Notes: generated from the letters alone by a model not told the origin. 64,000 nucleotides of DNA from Shewanella halotolerans (GCF_019457535.1 NZ_CP080417.1:1922001-1986000), one strand, 5' to 3'. Shown: positions 25,832 through 35,639, counted from the first letter of the stretch. Numbers and translations: made by a program.

Positions 25832-27016
25832 ATGAAAGTGGAACTGGATGTTTCTGAACTGGCCGTTGGCATGTATGTGGTTGAGATCACTCAGCCCAAG
25901 AACAAGTTTCAACTGGCGGAGCAGGGATGGATCACTAAACAGCAGGTGATCGACGGCTTTAAGCGCAAGGGCATTGAGAAGCTGTTAGTCGACAGCAGTA
26001 AGCGACGCCCACAGCCTAGTGAGCCTGCCAAGGTCAAACAAGCCGGCCAGCCAACAAAAACGCCTGGACTGTTTAAACAGCGACTGAGCCAGGCCAAGCA
26101 GCTATTCAACGAGTCTAAGGCGATACAGAGACGCCTGTTCGACGATGCCCAAGCTGGCGTGCCCCTGACGTTGGAGCCGGTAAGACGGGTCACGGATCAG
26201 TCAATCGAGGCGATATTCGATAATCCCGATGCGCTGGCCTGCGTGATCAACATACGCCATAAAGACCAATATCTGCTGGAACACTCAGTAGCCGTCTCAG
26301 TGCTGATGACGATTTTTGCCTGCTATCTCAAGATAGATAAAGAGATAGTGCGTGAGCTGGCGATCGGCGCCTTCCTACACGATGTGGGTAAGATCATGAT
26401 CCCCCCAAGCATTCTCGATAAGCCGGGTCGGTTGACGACCGAGGAGTTTGAGGTGATGAAGACCCATGCCAATCACTCTATCCGCATCATAGAGAATACA
26501 CCCAACATCAGCCCGCTGAGCCTGGAGGTCGCCAGGCTGCATCATGAGAAGCTCAACGGCAAGGGTTATCCCTTTGGCGTCAGCGCCGAGGCGATCTCCC
26601 GTTTTGGCCGGATGATCGCCATCTGTGACATTTTCGACGCCTTGACCGCCAATCGCTGTTATAAGGCGGGCTATCCTCAGGTGAAGGCCTTTAGCATACT
26701 GCGCGCCCTAGGGGAGAATAACGAGCTGGATGCCGAGTTGGTGGATCATTTCATCAAGTGCATGGGAGTCTATCCCGTGGGTTCTCTGGTGCAGCTGGAA
26801 TCTAACCGTCTGGCGATCGTCGAGAGTCATAACCATCAAGACCCTATCCGCCCCAAGGTGAAGCCCTTCTACAGCCTGAATCCCAATCATTTCGAGATCT
26901 CCGCCAATATCGATCTGGCGGCGATGCGTGACGACATCATAGTCAAGAATGTCCGCGCCGATGATTTCGACCTTAACATGGATGAGATCATCGAGTTTCT
27001 CTCCCACGAGGGCTAG
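25832..27016 (+). CDS. HD-GYP domain cyclic-di-GMP phosphodiesterase with N-terminal DUF3391
   Basis: 394 residues. DUF3391 occupies about 1-125 and an HD-GYP domain about 130-330. Metal and signature residues are seen: EHSVAVSV, FLHDVGKIMIP (HD pair), THANHS, LHHEKLNGKGYPFG (intact HHExxxGxGYP motif) and DIFDALTA. With a full signature it is expected to hydrolyse c-di-GMP to GMP, lowering the signal that favours biofilm. RBS GGGGG is close to the ATG. Confidence 0.92.
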   Translation: MKVELDVSELAVGMYVVEITQPKNKFQLAEQGWITKQQVIDGFKRKGIEKLLVDSSKRRPQPSEPAKVKQAGQPTKTPGLFKQRLSQAKQLFNESKAIQRRLFDDAQAGVPLTLEPVRRVTDQSIEAIFDNPDALACVINIRHKDQYLLEHSVAVSVLMTIFACYLKIDKEIVRELAIGAFLHDVGKIMIPPSILDKPGRLTTEEFEVMKTHANHSIRIIENTPNISPLSLEVARLHHEKLNGKGYPFGVSAEAISRFGRMIAICDIFDALTANRCYKAGYPQVKAFSILRALGENNELDAELVDHFIKCMGVYPVGSLVQLESNRLAIVESHNHQDPIRPKVKPFYSLNPNHFEISANIDLAAMRDDIIVKNVRADDFDLNMDEIIEFLSHEG

Positions 27017-27106
27017 CGCTTTATTGGACGAGCGCTAGCTTATTAACGCCTTAGCTCATTTAACTCCTAGCTCTATAACGTACTGAGTTAATTGGGCTTT
27101 CCGTGG

Positions 27107-27706
27107 TCATTGCGAGGCCGGTGTGTATTGAATGGCCAGCTCGGCGAGTTGTAGCTCAAAATCTCCCGCCTGGCCATTGCCAATCAAGAGACCAACGGCG
27201 ACCAGTTGCGTCAGATCTGGGTAGGGTCGCGTTGGATAATCCGCACCGCGAAAGGTCTCGATAAACTCCCCTGGAGCAAAGGTCCACTGCTCGAGTCTGC
27301 CCGCCTGGGTATCGAAGTTTGCCTTGTAGCTGACCAGTTCGCCCCGTTTAAGCACTTTGAGCCTGAGCTGGTAGTGCTTGCCATCACCTAAGGTGGTGAG
27401 GCGAATGCCGCCTGGATGAGCCTGTTGCAAAATCTGCTGCTCCTCCTGGCTTAGGGTGCGCGACACTGAGGCGAAGCCGCCGTTGTTCTCGAGGGAGACA
27501 TTGCCGCTAAAGCGCAGTCGATATTGCTGATTGGCGTTGAGGAACTCACTCAGCTCACTCTGGGAGCGGCCGCCCATTACCCCATCGTTGACGATTTGCC
27601 AGTGACCTGGATGAGTCAGTAAGGCTAATGTTTCCATCTTAGTATCGACTCCTTGGATAGTGAGAAGGTAAGGGCCTAGCAAGGTCAAGCCTAGTAGCAT
27701 CTTCAT
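27107..27706 (-). CDS. CIA30-family (NADH:ubiquinone oxidoreductase intermediate-associated 30) protein
   Basis: 199 residues. After a hydrophobic N-terminus (MKMLLGLTLLGPYLL, possible signal) comes the CIA30 core: WQIVNDGVMGGRSQSEL, FSGNVSLENNGGFASV and TFRGAD. Eukaryotic CIA30 assists complex I assembly; the role of bacterial homologs is not known. It abuts a HAD phosphatase gene (27731) in the same direction, probably co-transcribed. Confidence 0.85.
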   Translation of the reverse strand: MKMLLGLTLLGPYLLTIQGVDTKMETLALLTHPGHWQIVNDGVMGGRSQSELSEFLNANQQYRLRFSGNVSLENNGGFASVSRTLSQEEQQILQQAHPGGIRLTTLGDGKHYQLRLKVLKRGELVSYKANFDTQAGRLEQWTFAPGEFIETFRGADYPTRPYPDLTQLVAVGLLIGNGQAGDFELQLAELAIQYTPASQ

Positions 27707-27730
27707 GTGCGCTGCTTATTATTTGCAAGC

Positions 27731-28336
27731 TCAGGCGCACAGAGAGATGGAGGGCAAGGCCCTGTGCAGCGCCATGAGATCCCTGAAGATGTAGCTGGCG
27801 CCATGCTGCTCGCCATAGGTTCTCTGCTCGCTGAGCAGCACAGATGGCATGCCCGCTCGTTTGGCGGCCTGGATATCATAGTGATGGTCGCCTACATAGG
27901 CTATCTGCGATGGCGGCAGCTGCCACAACTTTGCTAGCGCCAGCAGACAGCTGGGATCTGGCTTGGCCGGGCCATCGTCGCGGCTGAGAATGAGATCTAT
28001 CGGCAGGGCGCAGCGCTCTATCTTTAATTCGGCCGCCTGGCGGCTGTTACGGGTGACTATGGCCGTTGGGATCTGTTGCAGCAGCAGAAAGTCCAGCAGG
28101 GCTAAGGCGCCACTCATCGCCCTCGCGCTCAGGGCATCTAAGTACTCGGCCTGGGTGATGATGCTATGGGCCTTCTTGGCACGCTCTGTTGGCAGCTGCT
28201 GCACGAAGGCGAGAATATCCTGGTCTAACGGGCAGCCGACCGCCTGCTTGAGGGCCTTAAAGTCGAGGGAGCTGCTCACTAGGGTGCCGTCGAGGTCGAA
28301 GATCACTCCCTTAAACAAGTTATTAAAGCTCTGCAT
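27731..28336 (-). CDS. HAD-superfamily hydrolase (phosphoglycolate-phosphatase-like)
   Basis: 201 residues. HAD motif I FDLDGTLVSS, motif II VTRN, the motif III Lys in the AKPDPS region and motif IV GDHHYDIQAAKRAG are all present, with a short helical cap. Likely a small-molecule phosphatase with unassigned substrate. The 285-base gap to trpA (28337-28621) has no convincing gene. Confidence 0.88.
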   Translation of the reverse strand: MQSFNNLFKGVIFDLDGTLVSSSLDFKALKQAVGCPLDQDILAFVQQLPTERAKKAHSIITQAEYLDALSARAMSGALALLDFLLLQQIPTAIVTRNSRQAAELKIERCALPIDLILSRDDGPAKPDPSCLLALAKLWQLPPSQIAYVGDHHYDIQAAKRAGMPSVLLSEQRTYGEQHGASYIFRDLMALHRALPSISLCA

Positions 28337-28561
28337 GGCGTGTCCTTATCTAGATTGAAGGCGAAGGTTGTTGTTAAGAAGGCTGCTGTTAAGCAGGCCG
28401 ATGTTAAAAAAGTCGCTGGCTTAATAGCTATAAGTATAGCCAGTAGCCGCCTGTCAGAGCTGACATTAGCGAGCGTTTCAAGCGCCAGCTCCCTTTGGGT
28501 TTTGCCTGAGGTGATACGGCGCCGGGCGACTAATGGATCAGTAATGGGGAGTAGCGGATAC

Positions 28562-28585
28562 AAAAATCCCCGCTGGTGCGGGGAT
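28562..28585 (-). terminator. Terminator of the trp operon
   Basis: ATCCCCGC / GCGGGGAT stem with a 4-base loop, followed on the minus strand by TTTTT, 37 bases after trpA. Confidence 0.9.
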
Positions 28586-28621
28586 CTTGGGTTAGATGAT
28601 AAGGGGGTTAGGTGTTAAGGC

Positions 28622-29425
28622 TTAGGTCGCCGCCTTCATTTCACGGGTAAACTGACCCAGAGCGCCGAGCAGGGCCTGCTCGTCGTCTTGATGGGCCTCG
28701 ATGATCTTCACCACGGCAGAACCCGAGATGGCGCCCGCCGCGCCCGAGGCGATGGCGGCCTTGACCTGAGCTGGCTCTGCGATACCAAAGCCCAGTAGGG
28801 GCGGCGGGGCATCGAAGGCTTTGAGCTGGGCCAGGATATCATCCAGCGGCATGCCTGCCTTAGACTCTGTGCCCGTGACGCCGGCGCGTGATAGCAGGTA
28901 GGTGTAGCCCTGGCCCTGCTCGGCCACCTGGCGCAGCGTCTCGGCATCGCCATTGGGCGGCGCGATAAAAATTGGCGCTACCTCGTGGGCCTTGGCGGCG
29001 GCGATAAAGGGCGCAGCCTCCTCCACAGGCACGTCGGCAATAAGCACAGAATCCACCCCAGCAGCCTTAGCCTTGGCGTAGAAGGCTTCGACGCCGTTGG
29101 CATACACCAGGTTGGCATACAGCAGCAGGCCGATGGGTAGATCTGGGTATTTGGCGCGTACCTCAGTGATGATCTCAAAACAGCCACCCGGCGTGGTGCC
29201 CGCGGCTAAGGCGCGCAGATTTGCGCCTTGGATCACCGGGCCGTCGGCGAGAGGATCTGAGAAGGGAAAGCCCAGCTCCAAGGCGTCGGCGCCGTTTTCT
29301 ACCAAGGTCTCGATGATCTTCAGTGACAATTCTTTATTGGGATCGCCTATGGTGACGAAAGGCACGAAGGCGCCACGCCCGCTTGCGTTAAGTGCGGCAA
29401 ATGCTGCCTGATAACGGTTACTCAT
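28622..29425 (-). CDS. trpA: Tryptophan synthase alpha chain
   Basis: 267 residues. Catalytic Glu and Asp lie in LELGFPFSDPLADGP and VDSVLIADVPVEEA. Cleaves indole-3-glycerol phosphate to indole, which is channelled to TrpB. Its start overlaps the end of trpB by 8 bases. Last gene of the operon. Confidence 0.97.
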   Translation of the reverse strand: MSNRYQAAFAALNASGRGAFVPFVTIGDPNKELSLKIIETLVENGADALELGFPFSDPLADGPVIQGANLRALAAGTTPGGCFEIITEVRAKYPDLPIGLLLYANLVYANGVEAFYAKAKAAGVDSVLIADVPVEEAAPFIAAAKAHEVAPIFIAPPNGDAETLRQVAEQGQGYTYLLSRAGVTGTESKAGMPLDDILAQLKAFDAPPPLLGFGIAEPAQVKAAIASGAAGAISGSAVVKIIEAHQDDEQALLGALGQFTREMKAAT

Positions 29426-30629
29426 TGCCGCTCTCCTCGTTGTTTGCTTGTTGTTTCTCTAAGATGTCGGCGACGGTGAAGATATCCTTGTCGCCGCGGC
29501 CTGAGAGGTTGACCACCAATAGGGTCTCCTCGGTGGCGGCCTCGGCCAGCTTGATGGCGTAGGCCAGGGCATGGGCCGATTCCAGTGCCGGGATGATCCC
29601 CTCGCTGCGGGCCAGCAGCTGGAAGACTGCTAAGGCCTCGTCATCTGTGGCCGACTCATAGGTGGCGCGACCGGTCGCCGCAAGGTGGGCGTGCTGTGGC
29701 CCCACAGACGGGAAGTCCAAGCCTGCGGAGATGGAGTAAGACTCCTCAATTTGGCCCTCTTTATCTTGCATCAGCGGCGCCTTCATGCCGAAGAAGATCC
29801 CCGTCTTGCCGTGCTTGAGTGGTGCACCATGTTTAGGCGTGTCTATGCCGAGTCCTGCTGGCTCGACACCGATAAGCTTAACCGAAGGCTCGTCGATAAA
29901 GTCGGCAAACATGCCGATGGCGTTTGAACCGCCGCCGACACAGGCAATCACCGCATCGGGCAGACGTCCTTCACGGTCGAGTATTTGCGCCTTGGTCTCT
30001 TCGCCAATCATGCGCTGGAATTCGCGCACTATGGTGGGGAAGGGATGGGGACCGGCGGCGGTACCCAGCAGGTAGTGAGCCTTGTCGTAGCTGGCAGACC
30101 AGTCGCGCATCGCCTCGTTGCAGGCATCTTTCAAGGTGGCAGAACCTGAGGTGACCGGGATCACCTCCGCGCCCATCAGACGCATGCGGAACACGTTGGG
30201 TGATTGACGCTCGACATCTTTGGCGCCCATGTAGACCTTACACTTGAGGCCTAATAGCGCGCAGGCCAGGGCCGTGGCGACGCCGTGCTGTCCGGCGCCG
30301 GTTTCTGCGATGATCTCTTTCTTGCCCATACGCTTGGCCAGCAGGGCCTGACCCAATACCTGGTTGGTCTTATGGGCGCCGCCATGGAGCAGATCTTCAC
30401 GCTTGAGGTAGATCTTCACCAGAGGATTGGGGCTGAGGTTACGGGTCAGCGTCAAGGCGGTCGGTCTGCCGGCATAGTTTTTCAGCAGATCGGTAAATTC
30501 GGCTTGAAAGCTCGGATCGTTCTGCGCATCGACGAAGGCGGCTTCGAGCTGCTTGAGGGCGGGCATCAATATCTGCGGTACAAACATACCGCCATATTCG
30601 CCGAAATAAGGGTCCAGCTTAGTCATCAT
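29418..30629 (-). CDS. trpB: Tryptophan synthase beta chain
   Basis: 403 residues. The PLP lysine is in the conserved GGAHKTNQVLGQ, and the phosphate-binding loop is GGGSNAIG. Condenses indole with serine to tryptophan. Two ATGs in tandem (30629, 30626) both fit the MTKLDPYFGEYGG start. Confidence 0.97.
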   Translation of the reverse strand: MMTKLDPYFGEYGGMFVPQILMPALKQLEAAFVDAQNDPSFQAEFTDLLKNYAGRPTALTLTRNLSPNPLVKIYLKREDLLHGGAHKTNQVLGQALLAKRMGKKEIIAETGAGQHGVATALACALLGLKCKVYMGAKDVERQSPNVFRMRLMGAEVIPVTSGSATLKDACNEAMRDWSASYDKAHYLLGTAAGPHPFPTIVREFQRMIGEETKAQILDREGRLPDAVIACVGGGSNAIGMFADFIDEPSVKLIGVEPAGLGIDTPKHGAPLKHGKTGIFFGMKAPLMQDKEGQIEESYSISAGLDFPSVGPQHAHLAATGRATYESATDDEALAVFQLLARSEGIIPALESAHALAYAIKLAEAATEETLLVVNLSGRGDKDIFTVADILEKQQANNEESGNE

Positions 30630-30677
30630 AAAGCTCTCTCTGTATGGGGCGGCGCCGTTAAGGTGCGCCGCAAAACG

Positions 30678-32129
30678 TTAATATTGTCTAAGGGCGGTAA
30701 AGGCTTGCTTGATAAGCTCTGCATCCTTGATGCCGGGAGCCGACTCGAGGCCCGAGTTAAAGTCCAGGCCGAAGAAGCCCTGCCGTGCGGCGTCGAAGGC
30801 ATTGCCTGCGTTAAGCCCACCGGCCAATATGGCATCAGCCTTTTGCGGCAGTTGCTGCTGCCAGTTAAAGGCATGGCCCGTGCCGCCAAACTGCACACCG
30901 TCTGTCGCCTTTGTCTTGCTGTCGTAGAGTAGGCGATCGGCATTGGCTGGCGTGGAGGGGGCCTGGCAATCGTCGCTATCGACGCTGACGGCTACCGCCT
31001 TCCAGATCTGGGTCTGGCAATCAAGTTCATTTAGCTTAAGTCTGAGCTGATCGATATCATATTCGCTCTCGCTGCCGTGAAGCTGCACCGCAAACAGGTT
31101 TAAACGTTTGGCCAGCTCGGCGATGGTGGTGACCTCTTCGTTGACGAAGACGCCGACAAAATTCAGCTCCTTACCATAGTTTCGCTGCTGCTCGAGTAAG
31201 TCTAGTGCCTGCTCTGGGCTCACGTAGCGAGGCGATTTCTTGGCAAAGATAAGTCCGCCGTAGAGGGCGCCGGCATCAGTGACGGCGCGCACATCTTCAG
31301 TGCGGGTCAGGCCGCACACCTTGTTGTGGCCAAGGGTCAGGGCGCGGCAGGCAAGATCCAGATCGGCCTCGGCCATCAGCGAGCTGCCTACCAGGAAGCC
31401 ATCTACCAGGGGGCTCAGGCGTCTCACCTGCTGCTGAGTGTAGATGCCTGACTCGCTCACTACCACGCGGTCAGCTGGGATGTGCGGCGCGAGCGCCTCT
31501 GTGGTCGCCAGATCTGTGGTGAGATCTCTTAGGTTGCGGTTGTTGATCCCTATGATGGCGGCGTCCAGGGCGATGGCGCGCTTGAGCTCCTCTTCATTGC
31601 TAACCTCGGTCAGCACATCCAGCTTGTACTGGGCTGCCAGGCTGGCAAGCTGACGGTAATGCTCATTATCCAGTACCGACAACATCAGCAGTATGGCATC
31701 GGCGCCCTGGTGGGCCGCCAGTTTCACCTGATAGGGATCGACGAAGAAATCTTTACATAAGATGGGTTGGCTCACCCGGGCACGTACCTTGGGCAGGTAA
31801 TCCATGTCGCCCTGAAAAAACTGCTCGTCGGTCAGTACCGAGATGGCCGCGGCATAATGATTGTAGACATCGGCGATGGCCTCGACGTCGAACGCTTGCC
31901 TGATAAGGCCCTTAGAGGGGCTGGCCTTCTTGCATTCGAAGATGAAGCCGGCATTGGGCGCCTTGAGGGCCTGATACAGGCTGCGATCCGACACCTTGGG
32001 TGTTAGTGATGCCTCGGGGAAGCGCAGTTTCAGGGCGGCGATGTGGGCCGGTTTAGTGTCGACGATACGGGTTAGCACGTTGCTGCTTGTCTTGGATTCG
32101 CCAGTTTGACTGTTTACACTCGCTTGCAT
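30678..32129 (-). CDS. trpCF: Bifunctional indole-3-glycerol-phosphate synthase / phosphoribosylanthranilate isomerase
   Basis: 483 residues; the N-terminal barrel is TrpC (FIFECKKASPSKG, INNRNLRDL, SESGI) and the C-terminal barrel, from about residue 290 (NKVCGLTRTEDV), is TrpF, with LFAVQLHGSE and AGGLNAGN. Fused as in enteric bacteria. ATG 32129 overlaps the TGA of trpD (ATGA). Confidence 0.97.
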   Translation of the reverse strand: MQASVNSQTGESKTSSNVLTRIVDTKPAHIAALKLRFPEASLTPKVSDRSLYQALKAPNAGFIFECKKASPSKGLIRQAFDVEAIADVYNHYAAAISVLTDEQFFQGDMDYLPKVRARVSQPILCKDFFVDPYQVKLAAHQGADAILLMLSVLDNEHYRQLASLAAQYKLDVLTEVSNEEELKRAIALDAAIIGINNRNLRDLTTDLATTEALAPHIPADRVVVSESGIYTQQQVRRLSPLVDGFLVGSSLMAEADLDLACRALTLGHNKVCGLTRTEDVRAVTDAGALYGGLIFAKKSPRYVSPEQALDLLEQQRNYGKELNFVGVFVNEEVTTIAELAKRLNLFAVQLHGSESEYDIDQLRLKLNELDCQTQIWKAVAVSVDSDDCQAPSTPANADRLLYDSKTKATDGVQFGGTGHAFNWQQQLPQKADAILAGGLNAGNAFDAARQGFFGLDFNSGLESAPGIKDAELIKQAFTALRQY

Positions 32130-33178
32130 CAGTTTGTTCCTAGGTTGTCACTTTGGCTCGCGCTAGCAAGCTGCTCGAGTAGGGTGTATGCCCTGCCGCT
32201 GGCGAGGGTCTGTAGCGCCAGCGCCGTGCCTTGCTGTGGACTGTCACAGCAGCCGGACACATAGAGGGCGCAGCCCGCATTGGCAGCTACCGCCTCAGTG
32301 TGCGCCAACTGGCCATGGCCTTGCAATATGGCGCGGGTGATTTCGGCGTTTTCTGCAGGGCCTGCGCCGGCGAGATCGCTTATCTCGGCGCGGCTTAGCC
32401 CCAGGGCCTCGGGTGAGAGGTAATATTCGACGATTTCGTCCTGTTTCAGCTCACAGACTAAGGTCTCGCCGTGTACCGCTACCTCATCCAGGCCGCTGCC
32501 GTGGACTACCATGGCGCGTTTTACATCCAGCGCCTTGAGCACGTCGCAGATAGGACGCACCAGCATAGGATCATAGACCCCCAGCAGCATGTAGTCGGGC
32601 CTAGCTGGATTGATCAATGGACCTAAGACGTTAAACAGGGTGCGGGTCTTCAGAGCCTGACGCACAGGCACCGCGTGGCGCACTCCGCCGTGATAGTGGG
32701 GCGCGAACAGGAAACAGAGCCCCAAGTCGTCGAGACAGTCCCGGGCGGTCTCGGGCGCCATGGTGAGATCGATACCAAACTGCGCCAGCAGATCAGACGA
32801 GCCAGACTTGCTCGATACGCTGCGATTGCCGTGCTTGGCCACCTTAGCGCCCGCCGCGGCGGCCACGAAGGCTGAGGTGGTCGAGATGTTGATGGTGTTG
32901 TGACCGTCACCGCCCGTACCCACGATATCCACTATGCCCTGGGTGCGTGTCGCCTCACTGGGGGCGGGAAAGGCCTTGGCGGCTTGCAGCAGGGCGTCGG
33001 CGGCGCCGGAGATCTCATCTATGGTCTCGCCGCGCATCTTCATCGCGACCAACATGCCGGCCATGGCCACGGGATCCATCTTGCCCTCGACTATCTCGCT
33101 AAACAGCGCCTTGGTCTCCTCGCGGCTGATGGTTTGCCCCTGATAAAGCCTGTCGAAAATCGGCTGTAGTTCACTCAT
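32129..33178 (-). CDS. trpD: Anthranilate phosphoribosyltransferase
   Basis: 349 residues. The PRPP-binding GTGGDGHNTINIST and KHGNRSVSSKSGSSDLL motifs are intact. Separate from trpG, unlike the E. coli TrpGD fusion. Start and trpG stop share a base (TAATG). Confidence 0.97.
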   Translation of the reverse strand: MSELQPIFDRLYQGQTISREETKALFSEIVEGKMDPVAMAGMLVAMKMRGETIDEISGAADALLQAAKAFPAPSEATRTQGIVDIVGTGGDGHNTINISTTSAFVAAAAGAKVAKHGNRSVSSKSGSSDLLAQFGIDLTMAPETARDCLDDLGLCFLFAPHYHGGVRHAVPVRQALKTRTLFNVLGPLINPARPDYMLLGVYDPMLVRPICDVLKALDVKRAMVVHGSGLDEVAVHGETLVCELKQDEIVEYYLSPEALGLSRAEISDLAGAGPAENAEITRAILQGHGQLAHTEAVAANAGCALYVSGCCDSPQQGTALALQTLASGRAYTLLEQLASASQSDNLGTN

Positions 33179-33789
33179 TACTTTACTCCTTGGCCGCTGC
33201 TTAGTTGGGCATCTTGGGTCAGGTAGGTCAATGTCTGGGTCAGCAACTGGCTGCCGAGTGTGGTCAAGATAGACTCTGGGTGGAACTGAAAGCCCACCGC
33301 CTTGACGCTCTTGTGGGAGATGGCCATGGGCATCTCCTCTGTGGTGGCAATCACCTCCAGGCAGTCGGGCACCTGTGTCGCTACCAAGCTGTGGTATCGG
33401 GCTACCGGCAGAGGCGAGGGCAGACCGGCGAAGATCCCCTGGCCCTTGTGAATAGTCGGGCTGGCCTTGCCATGAACCACCTGCTTGGCGCGCTCCACCT
33501 TGCCGCCGAAGTGTTCGATCATCGCCTGGTGGCCCAAACAGATCCCCAGCATGGGCACCTTGCCAGCCAACAGGCCGATAAGCGCCATCAGGCAGCCCGC
33601 CTCATGGGGCGCTCCCGGGCCGGGTGACAACACCAGCGCCGCCTTGCCTTGCTCTTGCAGTAATTTGTCGGCGATAAACTGGGCATCTAAGTCGTTGCGG
33701 TAGATCACCACCTCGAAGCCCAAGCTGCGGAACTGATCCACCAGGTTGTAGGTAAAAGAGTCGAAATTATCCAGTAGGTAGAGCTTCAT
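33178..33789 (-). CDS. trpG: Anthranilate synthase glutamine amidotransferase component
   Basis: 203 residues. Class I amidotransferase: LSPGPGAPHEAG, nucleophile GICLGHQA and the HPES motif (FQFHPESILT). Provides ammonia to TrpE. Overlaps trpE by ATGA. Confidence 0.97.
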   Translation of the reverse strand: MKLYLLDNFDSFTYNLVDQFRSLGFEVVIYRNDLDAQFIADKLLQEQGKAALVLSPGPGAPHEAGCLMALIGLLAGKVPMLGICLGHQAMIEHFGGKVERAKQVVHGKASPTIHKGQGIFAGLPSPLPVARYHSLVATQVPDCLEVIATTEEMPMAISHKSVKAVGFQFHPESILTTLGSQLLTQTLTYLTQDAQLSSGQGVK

Positions 33790-35339
33790 TGTCCGCCTCC
33801 CATCTTGATGGCTGATATGACCGCCTGAGCCTTCTGGCGGGTTTCGTCGGCTTCCGCCTGGGGATCTGAGTCATACACCACACCTGCGCCGGCTTGAATA
33901 TGGGCCTTGCCCGCTTTAACGAAGGCGGAGCGGATCACTATGCAGGTGTCCATGTCGCCAAGGCCGTTGAGATAGCCCACGGCCCCGCCATAGCTGCCGC
34001 GGCGGGTCTTTTCGGCGCCGCGAATAAGCTGGGCCGCGCTCACCTTGGGCGCACCGGTAAGGGTGCCCATGTTCATGCAGGCCTGATAGGCGTGCAGGGC
34101 ATCGAGGTCGGATCTAAGCTGGCCAGTGACCCGGCTGACCAGGTGCATCACATGGGAGTAGCGATCCACTTTCAGCAGCTCGGCCACCTTGCGGGTGCCG
34201 CTCTGGCTGATGCGGGCCACATCGTTACGGGCCAAGTCCACCAACATCAGGTGCTCGGAAAGCTCTTTCTTATCCAGGCGCAGTTCCAGCTCGATGCGGC
34301 TGTCGAGATCGAAATCGATCTCGCCGCTCTCAGTCTTGCCGCGTTTGCGGGTACCGGCGATGGGGTAGATCTCCACCTGGTTGGTGCTGGCTTCATATTT
34401 GAGGGCGCTCTCGGGTGAGGCACCAAACAGGGTAAAGTCATCACCTCTGAAGTAGAACATGTAGGGGCTGGGATTGGTCAGTCTCAGGGCGCGGTAGGCG
34501 CCTAGGGCATTCGGGCAAGGCAGGCTGAAGCTGCGTGATGGCACCACCTGAAAGATATCGCCAGCGACGATATGAGACTTAAGATCTGTCACTATGTTCT
34601 TAAACTCATCATCTGACACATTAACCTGGGTCTCGGCATCCACAGGGCAGAGCGGAGCGATATCGGGAAGGCTGCTACAGGCCTGGTGCAGCTGGGCGAC
34701 TCGCTCGGCCAATGCCGCCTTAATTTCCGCATTCTGAGTAAAGTCATGGCTGATGATGTCGGCGCTGCGTGCTTGATGATCGACCAGGATCAGGGTTTCG
34801 GCGAGGTAGAAGAGGTAATCAGGGCAGGTATTGGCGCTCTGACTCACCTTGGGAAGCGGCTCTACCGTGTCGATAAGATCGAACGCCAGTACGCCGCCGA
34901 GGAACAGGCTCTCAAACTGGGCATCATTGCCCATGTCGATATGCTTTATCAGGCTGCGCAGGCCATCGAGCGGTGAGGTAGATTTTAATCTGGCATCTTC
35001 ATCCAGGAGCGAGGTGTCTTTTTGCAGGACTAAGGTCAACGCCTTGCCATCGACCAAGTTTTCATCTTCGCCGAAGAAGCGGGCGATGGGGGCGAGCAGC
35101 GCCTGACCATTGTCGCTCAGCGCGGTGAAGCTGAGTTGGTAACCTTCACAACGTATGGCCAGGGCGGCGTGGGTCATGATGATGCTTTTAAGGTGGTCCT
35201 TACTGTCGATCTCAGCCGACTCCAGCAACATGGTATGTGCCGCATCCTGCGTCAGGTGCTGATACAGCTGGAGAGGATCATCATGATAGGTGATCCGCTC
35301 CTTTATGGTGTTGACGCTGGCCAGAAACTCTTGCCCCAT
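33786..35339 (-). CDS. trpE: Anthranilate synthase component I
   Basis: 517 residues. Chorismate-binding domain with PIAGTRKRG, HLMLVDLARNDVARI and GTLTGAPKVSA. Residue S40, in LLESAEI, corresponds to the tryptophan feedback site. First structural gene, preceded by the leader peptide and attenuator. Confidence 0.97.
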   Translation of the reverse strand: MGQEFLASVNTIKERITYHDDPLQLYQHLTQDAAHTMLLESAEIDSKDHLKSIIMTHAALAIRCEGYQLSFTALSDNGQALLAPIARFFGEDENLVDGKALTLVLQKDTSLLDEDARLKSTSPLDGLRSLIKHIDMGNDAQFESLFLGGVLAFDLIDTVEPLPKVSQSANTCPDYLFYLAETLILVDHQARSADIISHDFTQNAEIKAALAERVAQLHQACSSLPDIAPLCPVDAETQVNVSDDEFKNIVTDLKSHIVAGDIFQVVPSRSFSLPCPNALGAYRALRLTNPSPYMFYFRGDDFTLFGASPESALKYEASTNQVEIYPIAGTRKRGKTESGEIDFDLDSRIELELRLDKKELSEHLMLVDLARNDVARISQSGTRKVAELLKVDRYSHVMHLVSRVTGQLRSDLDALHAYQACMNMGTLTGAPKVSAAQLIRGAEKTRRGSYGGAVGYLNGLGDMDTCIVIRSAFVKAGKAHIQAGAGVVYDSDPQAEADETRQKAQAVISAIKMGGGQ

Positions 35340-35433
35340 ATTTGCGCTCCTACTTGCCGATAGTAGACTAACTTGTTTATGCGTGTGGGTTAGTCGTTTA
35401 TAAATCTATTAATAAAATTAGGCGATTAAATGC

Positions 35434-35462
35434 AAAAAGCCCGCATCGAGTGCGGGCTTTTT
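35434..35462 (-). terminator. trp attenuator terminator
   Basis: AAAAAGCCCGCA / TGCGGGCTTTTT: a perfect 12-bp stem that ends in T residues on the minus strand, between the trpL stop and trpE. It is the terminator half of an attenuation switch governed by translation of trpL. Confidence 0.92.
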
Positions 35463-35510
35463 GTTTAAATCTTGTCTCTTTTACATGAGCACAGAAATTC
35501 ACACCACCCG

Positions 35511-35564
35511 CTATGTTGGGAAGTGCCACCACCAGTTGATGTTGTTGAATAGCTGCGTCGTCAT
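35511..35564 (-). CDS. trpL: trp operon leader peptide (17 residues, three consecutive Trp codons)
   Basis: The minus-strand ATG at 35564 encodes MTTQLFNNINWWWHFPT and a TAG. Three tandem TGG codons make ribosome progress depend on charged tRNA-Trp; E. coli trpL has two. The leader lies 49 bases before the attenuator stem. When Trp is scarce, stalling at WWW should favour antitermination. Too short for standard ORF calling. Confidence 0.93.
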   Translation of the reverse strand: MTTQLFNNINWWWHFPT

Positions 35565-35606
35565 TTCAGTGTCTATCTCATGTAAAGGTAAAATCTTGTT
35601 GGTGGC

Positions 35607-35639
35607 TATATAAAAACATCCCCCCCGTTGCCTTGTCAA
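35607..35639 (-). promoter_or_regulatory. Candidate trp operon promoter
   Basis: On the minus strand a perfect -35 TTGACA (35639-35634) is followed by TATATA/TTTATA near 35614-35607. The spacing (19-21 bases) is longer than ideal, so the exact -10 is uncertain. No convincing TrpR operator was found. Confidence 0.5.

Noticed and set aside
28303..28618. Overlapping open frames on both strands between the HAD gene and trpA
   Set aside because: Neither has an RBS or protein-like composition. The minus-strand frame runs into the HAD gene, and the plus-strand one runs through the trp terminator.
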